Assembly (NCBI RefSeq): GCF_045063725.1
Contig: NZ_CP173695.1
Source: Sellimonas catena
GTDB taxonomy: Bacteria > Bacillota > Clostridia > Lachnospirales > Lachnospiraceae
DNA length: 64,000 bases
Strand: one strand, 5' to 3'
Part shown: piece after piece, positions 17,161 through 26,046 of the stretch
Layout: every line of letters starts with the position of its first letter
Position numbering within the stretch: position 1 is the first letter of the stretch
Notes under the pieces: generated by a model
Told to the model about the DNA's origin: nothing
Seen by the model: only the letters and a program-made list of their open reading frames with translations
The model's database searches: none
Translations under genes and position numbers: made by a program

Positions 17161-18555
17161 TCAATTCCATAAATTCGTTAGTCTTATGACTTCCACTGTT
17201 TCTTCTATTCCCTCCAAGTCAACTGGAGATTTTGAAACAAACACATATTTATAGCAATTCATTCCTGTTGCCTTTACCTGTTCGATTTCTTCTCGAACAA
17301 TTGCCGTCGGAATCGTTTCTTTTCGGAATTTTACTTCATAAAAAACATATCCGTTTTCGTCCTCTGTTACAACATCAAATTCTCCGTTTCTTTTCTCTGC
17401 CGGAAGGTCATAGTAGTATTTTCCAATTTTCTCAATCACCGGAGAAATCTCTCCTGCCCTGTTCTTTCGGATCAAGTACTGCTTACAAATTTCTTCGAAA
17501 TAATGCGGAACATAGAAGGATTCAAAATCCTCGCGGATATATTTCTCATAAAAAATCGACGGATCCATGATCTTTCTTTGCGAAGCATACCGAAAAATAT
17601 ACCGGTAATAAAATGCTGAAAGCGGATCACTGATATGGTAGCTTGCTTTTCTTTTATTTCCCTCATCATTAATCGGCGTTCTTTTCTCGACCACCTCCAT
17701 CTTAGAGAGTTTATCAAGTACATCCACTAATGTCGGACCACTGGATACATGAGATTGATCGAGAATATCTTTATACTTGGTATATCCCCTGGACAAAGCT
17801 TCAAATACCTCGTTTGCGTTTGTAATTTTGGAGATTTCTGCGTTTAAGTACATGGAAACCTCATTTTCCAAACGCGCCTCTGGAACCACCAAAAGTTCCA
17901 GCAGGTTCTCTTCAACAGAAATGGAATCATCCACTAAACGATTGTAATATGGGATACCTCCAAATACAGAATAAATCTTTATTCGGTCCTCTTCGGAAAA
18001 TGCCGGATAAAACTCGGCAGACTCATAATAATCCATAGGCTTTAGGTTGATCGTAAGATCAATACGGCCATACAAAGGATTAGAGGGTTCCATCAGATTT
18101 CTCATGATTTCTACAAATGATCCCAAAATAATAAATGTGAGTTTTGCAGAGTCTCTGTATTTATCAATCATCGCCTGCAGAATGCTGTCCATTCCCTTGA
18201 TGTTTTCTCTCAGATAAGGATATTCATCCAGAACAAAAATCATATTCTCTTCGCATGATCTTTGAAAGATGTACTCAAGAACCTCCTCTATGGATTGATA
18301 TCCAAGTTTTGGAAGATGTAACTCTTCCGATAAAATATTGCAGATTCCCTGTGCGTTGCTTTCTTCTGCCACCTGCTTGCACTCATAATAAATGCTTTGG
18401 CACGTTGTACTTTTGAGAAGCTGCTTCACCAGCTCACTTTTTCCCACCCGTCTTCGACCATAGATCAAGACGGTTTGCATCGCTTCCTCTTTATTAGTGT
18501 TGGCAATTGCTCGATTAAGCTTTCTCAGCTGTTCCTTTCTCCCAATGAATTTCAT
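17161..18555 (-). CDS. AAA ATPase with C-terminal DUF234/PD-(D/E)XK nuclease-like domain
   Basis: 464 residues. The Walker A motif GRRRVGKS (33-40) and Walker B MIFVLDEYPYL (about 104-114) belong to the archaeal-type ATP_bind_2 ATPases. The segment TYHISDP...FYYRYIF and the C-terminal GEFDVVTEDENGYVFYEVKF (about 390-410; D...E-x-K) resemble the DUF234 restriction-nuclease fold. The family is often found in mobile islands; its function is poorly known. ATG 18555 follows GGAGGTGA, which is buried in one of two 36-bp direct repeats. The gene looks intact, unlike all its neighbours. Confidence 0.85.
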   Translation of the reverse strand: MKFIGRKEQLRKLNRAIANTNKEEAMQTVLIYGRRRVGKSELVKQLLKSTTCQSIYYECKQVAEESNAQGICNILSEELHLPKLGYQSIEEVLEYIFQRSCEENMIFVLDEYPYLRENIKGMDSILQAMIDKYRDSAKLTFIILGSFVEIMRNLMEPSNPLYGRIDLTINLKPMDYYESAEFYPAFSEEDRIKIYSVFGGIPYYNRLVDDSISVEENLLELLVVPEARLENEVSMYLNAEISKITNANEVFEALSRGYTKYKDILDQSHVSSGPTLVDVLDKLSKMEVVEKRTPINDEGNKRKASYHISDPLSAFYYRYIFRYASQRKIMDPSIFYEKYIREDFESFYVPHYFEEICKQYLIRKNRAGEISPVIEKIGKYYYDLPAEKRNGEFDVVTEDENGYVFYEVKFRKETIPTAIVREEIEQVKATGMNCYKYVFVSKSPVDLEGIEETVEVIRLTNLWN

Positions 18556-18556
18556 T

Positions 18557-18660
18557 TTATTCGGTCACCTCCGACTCGGTTTCGTTCGAATATATTATAA
18601 CATGTTTTTGTGTTTTTTCAATTCTTATTCGGTTTGTTCCGACTCGATTTTATTCGAATA
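18557..18660. repeat. Two 36-bp direct repeats over the ATPase gene start
   Basis: Copies at 18557-18592 and 18625-18660 share TTATTCGGT, TCCGACTCG and TTCGAATA blocks at identical spacing. The proximal copy contains the ribosome binding site of the ATPase gene, so a bound protein could block both transcription and translation. Confidence 0.75.
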
Positions 18661-18764
18661 ACTATTTTCGGATATAACGAACCATACACAACTATGAGCT
18701 ATCTTTCAGATATGCGAAGGCACATGCCTAATATCTGGATACTTCTCTAATTTTCTCCTGCTTT

Positions 18765-18900
18765 CTATAGTTGATTAAGTGCCTTTTGAAGCATTTCACT
18801 ATATTCATTACGTGTTTCAATTGGACTCTCGATCAGGATTTTCCCACCGGCTCCAAACACCCAGCGATAAAATGTAGGACCTGCACAGACCTTAAGAAGT
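18765..18900 (-). pseudogene. WYL-domain regulator, C-terminal tail only
   Basis: The last ~45 codons read CAGPTFYRWVFGAGGKILI then EYSEMLQKALNQ, the typical end of WYL-domain transcription regulators. The 5' side ends abruptly at 18900, where transposase coding sequence begins on the other strand. The rest of the gene is missing. Confidence 0.6.
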
Positions 18901-20100
18901 ATGTATATGCAGCAGCGGACCGGTTCCTTTAAGGAAGGTTTTTCAAAGAACACTTTTTACCGGTTCCTTAATTCGGTAAAAACAAACTGGCTCCGTTTTA
19001 CTTCTCTTCTTGCTGCGGATATCGTTAATAATGATCTCAAAGCTCTAACAGATGATAACAGGAAAAATGTGTTCATCATTGATGATAGCCTTTTTAGTCG
19101 AACCAGTTGTAAGAAAACAGAACTGGGATCAAAAGTATTTGACCATACCGATATGCATTTCAAAAAAGGGTTTCGGATGCTTACTTTAAGCTGGAGTGAT
19201 GGAAACACATTGATTCCGGTAAACAGCTGCCTCTTAGCATCTGCAAAAGAAACAAATATTATCGGTCCGGTAAAGAACTTTGATAATAGGACTATTGCAG
19301 GAAAAAGGCGTAAGCTTGCTCAGACAAAAGCACCAGAAGCAATGATGACTTTGTTGGATACTGCCCTCAGTGCAGGACTAAAGGCTGATTATGTCCTTTT
19401 TGATTCCTGGTTTTCCAACCCGGCACAGATCACAGCCATCCATTCAAAAGATATGGATGTGATCGCTATGATTAAGAAAAGCAGCCGCATCAAGTATTCG
19501 TACTGTGGTGAACAGTTGAACATCAAAGAGGTCTATTCCAGGAACAAAAAACGCCGTGGCCGATCAAAGTATCTGCTTTCTGTTGACGTCATGGTAGGAA
19601 AAGAGAATCCTATTCCGGCGAAAATCGTTTGCGTAAGGAATAAAGCAAATCGCAAGGACTGGCTTGCTTTTATCTGTACAGATACGACCCTTTCCGAAGA
19701 AGAGATTATCCGTATTTATGGAAAGCGCTGGCAGATTGAGGTTTTCTTCAAGACCTGCAAATCTATGCTGAACCTGATTGGAGAATGCCGTAGCTTATCC
19801 TATGATGCACTGACAGCTCACGTGGCTATCGTGTTTACCAGATATATGTTACTTGCAATGGAACAGCGCCAAAATGTAGATCAGAGAACTCTTGGGGAAT
19901 TGTTCTTTTTTCTTGTTGATGAAATGGCAGACATTACTTTTAGCAGATCACTAGGCATCCTGATGGATGCCTTAATGGCAAGTCTTCAGGAAATCTTAAA
20001 GCTCAGCGATGAGCAATTGACAGCTTTTACTGCTGATTTTGAAGCAAGACTACCGAAATATCTGCGTAACGCACTCCATCCAGAGTCTATAGGAGCATAA
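18901..20100 (+). pseudogene. IS4-family transposase, 5'-truncated
   Basis: 399 codons with DDE residues D61/62 (FIIDDS), D168 (YVLFDSW) and E280, and the IS4 YREK signature Y273-x2-R276-x3-E280-x6-K287. Related transposases as I recall them have about 60 more residues before MYMQQRTGSF, and no ribosome binding site precedes this ATG, so the left end of the element was lost at the junction with the WYL gene. Terminal inverted repeats could not be paired, since the left one is absent. The element is probably immobile. Confidence 0.8.
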
Positions 20101-20171
20101 ATCACTATTTTGTTAGCTGAAATATTGAATTTTCAAGGTGCAAAGCCCATTTTAAGTATGGGAAGTCTTAG

Positions 20172-20636
20172 TTAGATATATCTGAATTTCCACTCGTGGA
20201 AAAACCAGAAACACACTATCTTGTAACTGTACCTATATCGCATGACACACCTTTTGAGCAAGAGATAGAATTGGTGGTAACAGAAACAAAGAAATACCAG
20301 TTGAGGCGTTTGCATGACGCTTCTTATGGCGCCATACTGCCGGTAGAAAACCTGTATTGCGGAAATCTTAACGGCTATTCGGCCCTTTATATTGAGTTAC
20401 CGTTTCCTACACACCGAAAGGGGCTTCATGTTCAACCAAAAGGAAAATATCTAAGGGCTTTTTGCAAAGGAGATTGGAACAATTTACCCGGACGTTATAC
20501 GGAAATTCTCGCCTATGCAAAGGAAAACAATCTGCAATTTTGCGGTTCTGCATATGAAAAAGGTATCAACGAGCTTGTCATTGATACCTAAGACGATTAT
20601 ATCACTCAAATTGAGATACCCATTAAAACGGAATAG
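20172..20636 (+). pseudogene. MerR-type effector-binding (GyrI-like) domain, broken at both ends
   Basis: A frame with SEFPLVEKPETHYLVTVP, then YCGNLNGYSALYIELPFP and INELVIDT, resembles the C-terminal drug-binding domain of MerR regulators (BltR/BmrR type). It lacks any N-terminal helix-turn-helix. An in-frame TAA at 20589 interrupts it, yet the same frame continues with DDYITQIEIPIKTE to a natural-looking stop at 20636. A shortened product could start at GTG 20196. Confidence 0.65.
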
Positions 20637-20836
20637 TGCGGGCTACTGTCTTTCCAGCAATGTTTCCCGAGCATACGACAGGCAAAATTAAAGTCCTTGC
20701 TCTCAAGATATTGAACGGCCTCTTCTGCTGTTTTGACAAAATGGGCGCCTTCTTCTGCTTCTTTGAAGCTCAGCACAACAACCTCCAGGTTTTCAAATAC
20801 ATCTTTCATAAAAAGAACCTTTGGAAAGCATGGCAT
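20606..20836 (-). CDS. Possible 76-residue protein or gene fragment
   Basis: The minus frame reads FMKDVFENLEVVVLSFKEAE and YLESKDFNFACRMLGKHC; composition is protein-like but no family is recognised and no good ribosome binding site precedes it. It overlaps the end of the MerR-type remnant. The rest of 20637-20990 holds only the promoter of the next operon. Confidence 0.3.
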   Translation of the reverse strand: MPCFPKVLFMKDVFENLEVVVLSFKEAEEGAHFVKTAEEAVQYLESKDFNFACRMLGKHCWKDSSPHYSVLMGISI

Positions 20837-20897
20837 CCATGGCAGTAACCCTTATTTGTTCCGGTGTGTCCGGAATGCTCGACTCCCCTCGTTGATA

Positions 20898-20926
20898 TTG
20901 ACAACCCTCCCCTTAAATGCTAATAT
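20898..20926 (+). promoter_or_regulatory. Sigma-A promoter of the alcohol/aldehyde dehydrogenase operon
   Basis: TTGACA (20898-20903), 17-base spacer, TAATAT (20921-20926), 64 bases before the start codon at 20990. Confidence 0.85.
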
Positions 20927-20989
20927 TTTTCTGGTAAAAATGCCTCTAAAAAGGGGCGTGGTTCTCCGCGCCGGAAAGGATCAATTGTC

Positions 20990-22276
20990 ATGAATACTCT
21001 AAAGAAAATATATTGCAGGACGTTTCAGACCGGATTAAAGATTGCCCTTCCGTTCCTGCCTTACCGGACACCAAAGGTCGTTGGAAGCGTGACTGTCCTG
21101 CCGGAAGTGATCCGCAGAAAAAACTGCAGTAAAGTCCTGATCATCACAGATGCGGGCATCCGTAAGCTTGGCCTGACGGTACGTCTGGAAAAGGCGCTGG
21201 ATCGTGATGGGATTCCCTACTGTATCTACGATAAAACCGTAGCCAATCCTACTACTGTGAATGTGTCCGAGGCCATCGATCTTTATAAAACAGAAGGCTG
21301 TGACTGTATTATCGGGTTCGGCGGTGGTTCCAGTATGGACTGCGCCAAGGCAGTCGGAGCCTGCATCGCCAAACCAAAGCAGACGCTTGCAAAAATGAAG
21401 GGAATTCTGAAAGTCCACAAAAAGCTGCCGCTTCTGATGGCTGTTCCGACTACTGCCGGTACCGGAAGTGAGACGACGCTGGCCGCAGTAATCACAGACG
21501 CCCAGACTCGCCACAAATATGCGATCAACGATTTTCCGCTGATCCCGCGGTATGCGGTTCTGGATCCGAAAGTCACGTTAAGTCTGCCTCCATTTATCAC
21601 CGCAACTACCGGTATGGATGCTCTGACCCACGCTGTGGAAGCATACATCGGCAATTCCACTACTTACGGAACACGCAAAGACGCTCTTATGGCTGTTAAA
21701 CTGATTTTTGAAAACATTGATACGGTATATGAAGATGGAAGCAACGTGGAGGCACGGCGTAACATGCTGCGGGCTTCTTTCTATGCCGGATGTGCATTTA
21801 CCAAATCCTATGTAGGATATGTCCATGCCATTGCCCATTCTCTTGGCGGGGAATACAATGTACCACATGGTCTTGCAAATGCAGTCATTCTTCCAATGGT
21901 GTTAAAGGCCTATGGCGAAACGATTCATAAGAAACTTGCACGTCTGGCTGTCGCCGCCGGTCTGGCCGACAAGGACACGCCTTGTGACGAGGCCGCCGAA
22001 CGCTTTATTTCGGCCATTCAGGATATGAAAAAGAGATTTGGCATCGGTGATTATATTCCGGAAATCCGGGAAACCGATGTTCCTAAGCTGGCGCATTACG
22101 CCGACAAGGAGGCCAATCCGCTCTATCCGGTTCCGGTACTGATGAATGCGGCAGAGCTTGAGACCTTTTACTATATGCTGATGCCTGAGCCGGCAGATTC
22201 AGCAGAAGATTTTGAAGAATCAAATGAACCTGTTGTTGAGGAAGGAGTGACAAAACATGACGGAACAGGAAATTAA
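20990..22276 (+). CDS. Iron-containing alcohol dehydrogenase
   Basis: 428 residues, group III alcohol dehydrogenase. The NAD(P)-binding loop GFGGGSSMD is at about 110-118, PTTAGTGSE follows, and the metal-site region GMDALTHAVEAY and the histidines of HAIAHSLGG and VPHGLAN are present. It interconverts alcohols and aldehydes with NAD(P)H. Its last 20 bases overlap the aldehyde dehydrogenase start, so an aldehyde made by one may be passed to the other. The C-terminal ~20 residues are unusually acidic. It starts 64 bases after a near-consensus promoter. Confidence 0.93.
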   Translation: MNTLKKIYCRTFQTGLKIALPFLPYRTPKVVGSVTVLPEVIRRKNCSKVLIITDAGIRKLGLTVRLEKALDRDGIPYCIYDKTVANPTTVNVSEAIDLYKTEGCDCIIGFGGGSSMDCAKAVGACIAKPKQTLAKMKGILKVHKKLPLLMAVPTTAGTGSETTLAAVITDAQTRHKYAINDFPLIPRYAVLDPKVTLSLPPFITATTGMDALTHAVEAYIGNSTTYGTRKDALMAVKLIFENIDTVYEDGSNVEARRNMLRASFYAGCAFTKSYVGYVHAIAHSLGGEYNVPHGLANAVILPMVLKAYGETIHKKLARLAVAAGLADKDTPCDEAAERFISAIQDMKKRFGIGDYIPEIRETDVPKLAHYADKEANPLYPVPVLMNAAELETFYYMLMPEPADSAEDFEESNEPVVEEGVTKHDGTGN

Positions 22277-23636
22277 AGACCTTGTTACCAGACAGAGGAA
22301 ATACTTTCAAACCGGAGCGACACTTCCGGTCAGTGCGCGGACTGCTGCACTTCGCAAACTATATGCTGCCATCTCTTCCAATGAAAAAGAAATTCATAAC
22401 GCACTGAAAAAAGATCTTGGAAAAAGCGCGTTTGAAAGCTACATGTGTGAAACCGGACTCGTTCTGGAGGAAATCAGCTACATGCTGAAACATGTACAAC
22501 GGTTTGCAGGCGAAAAGAGAGTTCGTACTCCGCTGGCTCAGTTTCATTCCAGAAGTTATCAGAAACCGTCACCTTACGGTGTTGTACTCATTATGAGCCC
22601 ATGGAATTATCCGTTTATGCTGACGCTGTCCCCGCTGGTGGATGCCCTTGCTGCAGGAAATACCGCTGTCGTAAAACCAAGCGCCTATTCTCCGTACACC
22701 AGTGAGGTGCTTCAGAAAATCCTTTCACAGTGTTTTGATCCTCAGTATGTGGCTGTTGTAACCGGAGGCCGGGCTGAGAATACCTGTCTTTTGAAGGAAC
22801 ACTTTGACTACATTTTCTTTACCGGCAGCCAGGCCGTTGGAAAAGAGGTTATGCGAAACGCGGCAGAACATCTGACGCCTGTCACGTTAGAGCTGGGTGG
22901 AAAGAGCCCGTGTATTGTAGACAAGACTGCCGATATCAAACTGGCAGCAAGACGAATTGTCTTCGGAAAATATCTGAACTGTGGACAGACCTGTGTTGCA
23001 CCGGACTATATTTACTGCCACCGTGCCGTTAAGGACAGACTGATCAAAGAAGTGCAAAAGCAGATTCAAAAGCAGTATGGAAAACAGCCGCTTCGGAATC
23101 CAAATTACGGTAAAATCATCAACGAAAAACATTTTGACCGGATTCTTGGGCTGATTGACGAGAAAAAGGTTGTGCATGGTGGAAACTTCGATCGGAAAAC
23201 ACTCCGCATCGAGCCTACGGTTCTGGATCATGTGACCTTTCAGGATGCAGTCATGCAGGAGGAAATCTTCGGACCTCTCATGCCGGTTCTGACATTTGAC
23301 AACCTGGATGACGTGATCCGTAAAATCAATTCCATGCCTCATCCACTGGCGCTGTACTTCTTTACTTCCGACAAAGCGGCGGCAAAAAAAGTGACTTCCC
23401 GCTGCGGATTCGGCGGTGGCTGCATCAATGATACGATCATCCATCTTGCCACTACAGAAATGGGATTTGGAGGATTTGGTGAAAGCGGCATGGGCGCTTA
23501 TCATGGAAAAATCGGCTTTGATACTTTCTCCCACTACAAGAGTATCGTAGATAAGAAAACCTGGATTGACCTGCCGATACGTTATCAGCCATACCAGAAG
23601 CTGCATGAAAAAATGGTACGCTTCTTCCTGAAATAG
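22257..23636 (+). CDS. Aldehyde dehydrogenase, class 3-like
   Basis: 459 residues. The motifs are NYPF (substrate tunnel), FFTGSQAVGKEVM, LELGGKSP with the catalytic Glu, and NCGQTCVAPDY with the nucleophilic Cys near 243, all in the order of the short fatty-aldehyde/class 3 family. It oxidises aldehydes to acids with NAD(P)+. It overlaps the alcohol dehydrogenase by 20 bases and ends at a strong terminator, so the two form a bicistronic operon. Confidence 0.94.
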   Translation: MTEQEIKDLVTRQRKYFQTGATLPVSARTAALRKLYAAISSNEKEIHNALKKDLGKSAFESYMCETGLVLEEISYMLKHVQRFAGEKRVRTPLAQFHSRSYQKPSPYGVVLIMSPWNYPFMLTLSPLVDALAAGNTAVVKPSAYSPYTSEVLQKILSQCFDPQYVAVVTGGRAENTCLLKEHFDYIFFTGSQAVGKEVMRNAAEHLTPVTLELGGKSPCIVDKTADIKLAARRIVFGKYLNCGQTCVAPDYIYCHRAVKDRLIKEVQKQIQKQYGKQPLRNPNYGKIINEKHFDRILGLIDEKKVVHGGNFDRKTLRIEPTVLDHVTFQDAVMQEEIFGPLMPVLTFDNLDDVIRKINSMPHPLALYFFTSDKAAAKKVTSRCGFGGGCINDTIIHLATTEMGFGGFGESGMGAYHGKIGFDTFSHYKSIVDKKTWIDLPIRYQPYQKLHEKMVRFFLK

Positions 23637-23685
23637 TCTTTTGGGAAACAAGATTTGAAATCACAAAACTTTTTCTATATTCAAA

Positions 23686-23721
23686 AACCTGCCGCACGCT
23701 ATGCTGTGCGACAGGTTTTTT
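23686..23721 (+). terminator. Rho-independent terminator
   Basis: AACCTG..GCAC pairs with GTGC..CAGGTT around GCTATGCT and is followed by six Ts; A residues on the other side let it also serve the opposite gene. Confidence 0.88.
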
Positions 23722-23748
23722 CATCATCCGGACACTCTTCGGGTATGT

Positions 23749-24633
23749 TTATTTTACCTCAACCAGTTCGATCCGGAAATTCAGTTCTTTTCCTGCCATC
23801 TCATGGTTGGCGTCAAATGTGATGGATGTCTCATCTTTTTCAACGACAGTCACCGGGATTGGCTGTCCATACTGACCGCTAAGGTAAACTTTCTCACCCG
23901 GTTCCAGATCTTCTGATCCCGGCAGCTGTGCCATTTCAATCATGAAAATGGCATTTGGATCCGGCATGCCGTATGCTTCTTCCGGCATCAGATGAATATC
24001 TACAATCTCTCCCACTTCCATATTAGCGACAGCGGCATCAAATCCACGGATCATCTGTCCTGCACCGCAGATAAATTCCAGCGGTTCTCCACGATCGTAA
24101 GAAGAATCAAACTGGGTGCCGTCGTTAAAGGTTCCTCTATAATGTGTTTTACAGATTTTACCCGCATTGCGTCCGGTAATCGGAGGCTGGTGGGATCCGC
24201 ATCCGGCACAGCTTCCGCAGCTGCCGCCGCAGGAATGTTCTTCGTCATGCTGACCGCAGTCATGTTCTTCTCCGTGATGTCCGCAGCTGTGTTCCTCGTC
24301 ATGGTGGTGGTCACAGGTTGCACCGGAGGAAGTCAGTTCTCCCTTCAGATATGCTTCTACTGCCTGATCCACATCGCCTTCCGCTCCGGAACATAATTCG
24401 ATACCTGCTTCTTCCAGGGCTGCCTGTGCTCCACCGCCGATTCCGCCGCAGATCAGCACATTAACACCCTGTTCTGCCAAAAGACCTGCCAGTGCGCCAT
24501 GTCCTGTTCCATTGGAACCGATCACTTCGCTGGAAATCACGTTCTGACCTTCCACTTCGTAAATTTTGAAATTTTCTGTTTTTCCAAAATGCTGAAAAAC
24601 GTTTCCATTATCATAAGTTACTGCTATTTTCAT
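23749..24633 (-). CDS. NifX/NifB-like domain fused to SlyD-type FKBP prolyl isomerase through a His/Cys-rich linker
   Basis: 294 residues from ATG 24633, preferred over 24651 because GAGGAG lies about 9 bases upstream. Residues 1-105 (MKIAVTYDNGNVFQHFG, VLICGGIGGGAQAAL) are the dinitrogenase Fe-Mo cofactor-binding fold. Residues about 110-150 are packed with histidine and cysteine (CDHHHDEEHSCGHHGEEH, CGGSCGSCAGCG). Residues about 155-294 form a SlyD/FKBP domain (HYRGTFNDGTQFDSSYDRGE, AYGMPDP). SlyD is known to feed nickel with a His/Cys-rich tail; here that tail is internal. A metal-trafficking chaperone is inferred. It shares a bidirectional terminator with the aldehyde dehydrogenase. Confidence 0.88.
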   Translation of the reverse strand: MKIAVTYDNGNVFQHFGKTENFKIYEVEGQNVISSEVIGSNGTGHGALAGLLAEQGVNVLICGGIGGGAQAALEEAGIELCSGAEGDVDQAVEAYLKGELTSSGATCDHHHDEEHSCGHHGEEHDCGQHDEEHSCGGSCGSCAGCGSHQPPITGRNAGKICKTHYRGTFNDGTQFDSSYDRGEPLEFICGAGQMIRGFDAAVANMEVGEIVDIHLMPEEAYGMPDPNAIFMIEMAQLPGSEDLEPGEKVYLSGQYGQPIPVTVVEKDETSITFDANHEMAGKELNFRIELVEVK

Positions 24634-24713
24634 GTCTTCTTTTCTCCTCATTGATTTCTATTTCTGATTCTGGCCATTCTATTATAAAACATCATCCTCT
24701 GATTTCCAAGTCT

Positions 24714-25454
24714 TTATGCCAGAATCTGCTCCGGATGAAAATTCAGGTAATCTCCCGACACGAGAAAATATCGGATTCCCCGGTAAGTTCCCCGGATGCT
24801 GTCTCCAAATCTCTGTTCTCCATGACAGTGGGAATACACAACCGCTTCCACCCCGTACTCTTCCGCGATCCGGGTAAAGGGCGAGGTTCCCTCCAAAACA
24901 TTGGTCGGCGGATAATGCAGAAACATCACAAACTTCCGGTATCCGGCCTCTTCCGCCTGATGGAACGACTCCTGAAGCCGCTCCATTTCTCTTGCAACCA
25001 GCTTTTTCGCCTGCTCTTCTCGTTCCTCATCCCATCCAAAGATTCTCCCCTGAAAATCCAGATAGAATGGTCCTTCAAACGTATATCCTTTCGTCCCTAC
25101 CAGCGCATAATCCTGATAGGCGGCAAAATTATTCTGCAAAAAGAAGAGCCGTCCATCATATTCCTCATTCAGCCGTCTGGTCTTCTTCGCATCCCAGAAC
25201 ATATCGTGATTGCCCCGAAGCAGAATCTTCCGCCCCGGCAGCCGTTCGATGAAATCAAGATCCTCCCGGCATTCTGAAAGCTTCCTGCCCCAGGAATGAT
25301 CGCCGGTCAGCACAAGGGTATCCTCCGGCCTCACGATGCGATTCACGTACTTTTCTATTTTACGTTCATGGTGTTTCCACACTTTTCCAAATGCGTCCAT
25401 CGGCTTGTCTGCCTGAAAGCTTAAATGCAGATCCCCCAATGCATACAATGCCAT
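24714..25454 (-). CDS. Calcineurin-like metallophosphoesterase
   Basis: 246 residues with the metal motifs in order: GDLHLS, VLTGDHSWG, LLRGNHDMFW, FLHYPPTN and YSHCHGEQ. It should bind two metals and cleave phosphomono- or diesters; the substrate is unknown. Cytoplasmic, no signal. The start MALYALGDLHL follows a GGGGGAGGTG ribosome binding site. It lies next to a histidine phosphatase in the same direction. Confidence 0.9.
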   Translation of the reverse strand: MALYALGDLHLSFQADKPMDAFGKVWKHHERKIEKYVNRIVRPEDTLVLTGDHSWGRKLSECREDLDFIERLPGRKILLRGNHDMFWDAKKTRRLNEEYDGRLFFLQNNFAAYQDYALVGTKGYTFEGPFYLDFQGRIFGWDEEREEQAKKLVAREMERLQESFHQAEEAGYRKFVMFLHYPPTNVLEGTSPFTRIAEEYGVEAVVYSHCHGEQRFGDSIRGTYRGIRYFLVSGDYLNFHPEQILA

Positions 25455-25485
25455 CCGGAATCACCTCCCCCTGCTCAAATCTATA

Positions 25486-26028
25486 CTAGAAATCGTACCG
25501 GCGGATTTCGCAGTTTTTCACTCCAAATGTCGCGTATTCTTCGTTCGTCATGTCGGTAAAATACGACTGTACAACTCTGGCGATTCCGTTGTGCGCAACC
25601 AGAATGTACGTCTTTTCGTCTGACTCTGCCTTGATGTCATCCAGCAGATTATAGATTCTCTGGGCCAGCTGGAGCGTCGATTCTCCGTTTCCATGGTGGC
25701 TGGCAAACTGTTCTTTTTCCTTCTGGAAATCAGCGGCATTTCTTGGAGATGTACCCTCCCATTTGCCGAAATGCTGCTCGATCAGCCGCGGTTCTGCCTT
25801 TGCCGGAATCCCCATGATTTCAGAAATATGCCGTGCTGTCTCTGCTGCCCGGACAAGCGGAGAATACAGAATTTCATCCGCCTGGATGCCTTCTTCCAGA
25901 AATTTCCTGCCTGTCTCCACAGCCTGCTGATGACCGTACTCGGTCAGTTCACTATCTGTCCTTCCACAGATCTTACCTTCTACGTTCCAAACGGTCTGCC
26001 CGTGTCTTACAAAATAAAAATGTCCCAT
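25486..26028 (-). CDS. Histidine phosphatase (phosphoglycerate mutase-like)
   Basis: 180 residues. RHGQTVWN (8-15) carries the phospho-accepting His, with the partner motif VAHNGIARVV near 143. IEQHFGKWEG matches the CobC/PhoE branch. Likely a broad-specificity phosphatase acting on small metabolites. 18 bases separate it from the upstream alpha/beta hydrolase, so it is probably in one operon with it. Confidence 0.9.
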   Translation of the reverse strand: MGHFYFVRHGQTVWNVEGKICGRTDSELTEYGHQQAVETGRKFLEEGIQADEILYSPLVRAAETARHISEIMGIPAKAEPRLIEQHFGKWEGTSPRNAADFQKEKEQFASHHGNGESTLQLAQRIYNLLDDIKAESDEKTYILVAHNGIARVVQSYFTDMTNEEYATFGVKNCEIRRYDF

Positions 26029-26046
26029 ATCTGTTTCTCTCCTGTT

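Noticed and set aside
18557..18660. CRISPR array
   Set aside because: Only two repeat copies, one spacer-length gap, no cas genes; the repeats overlap a ribosome binding site.
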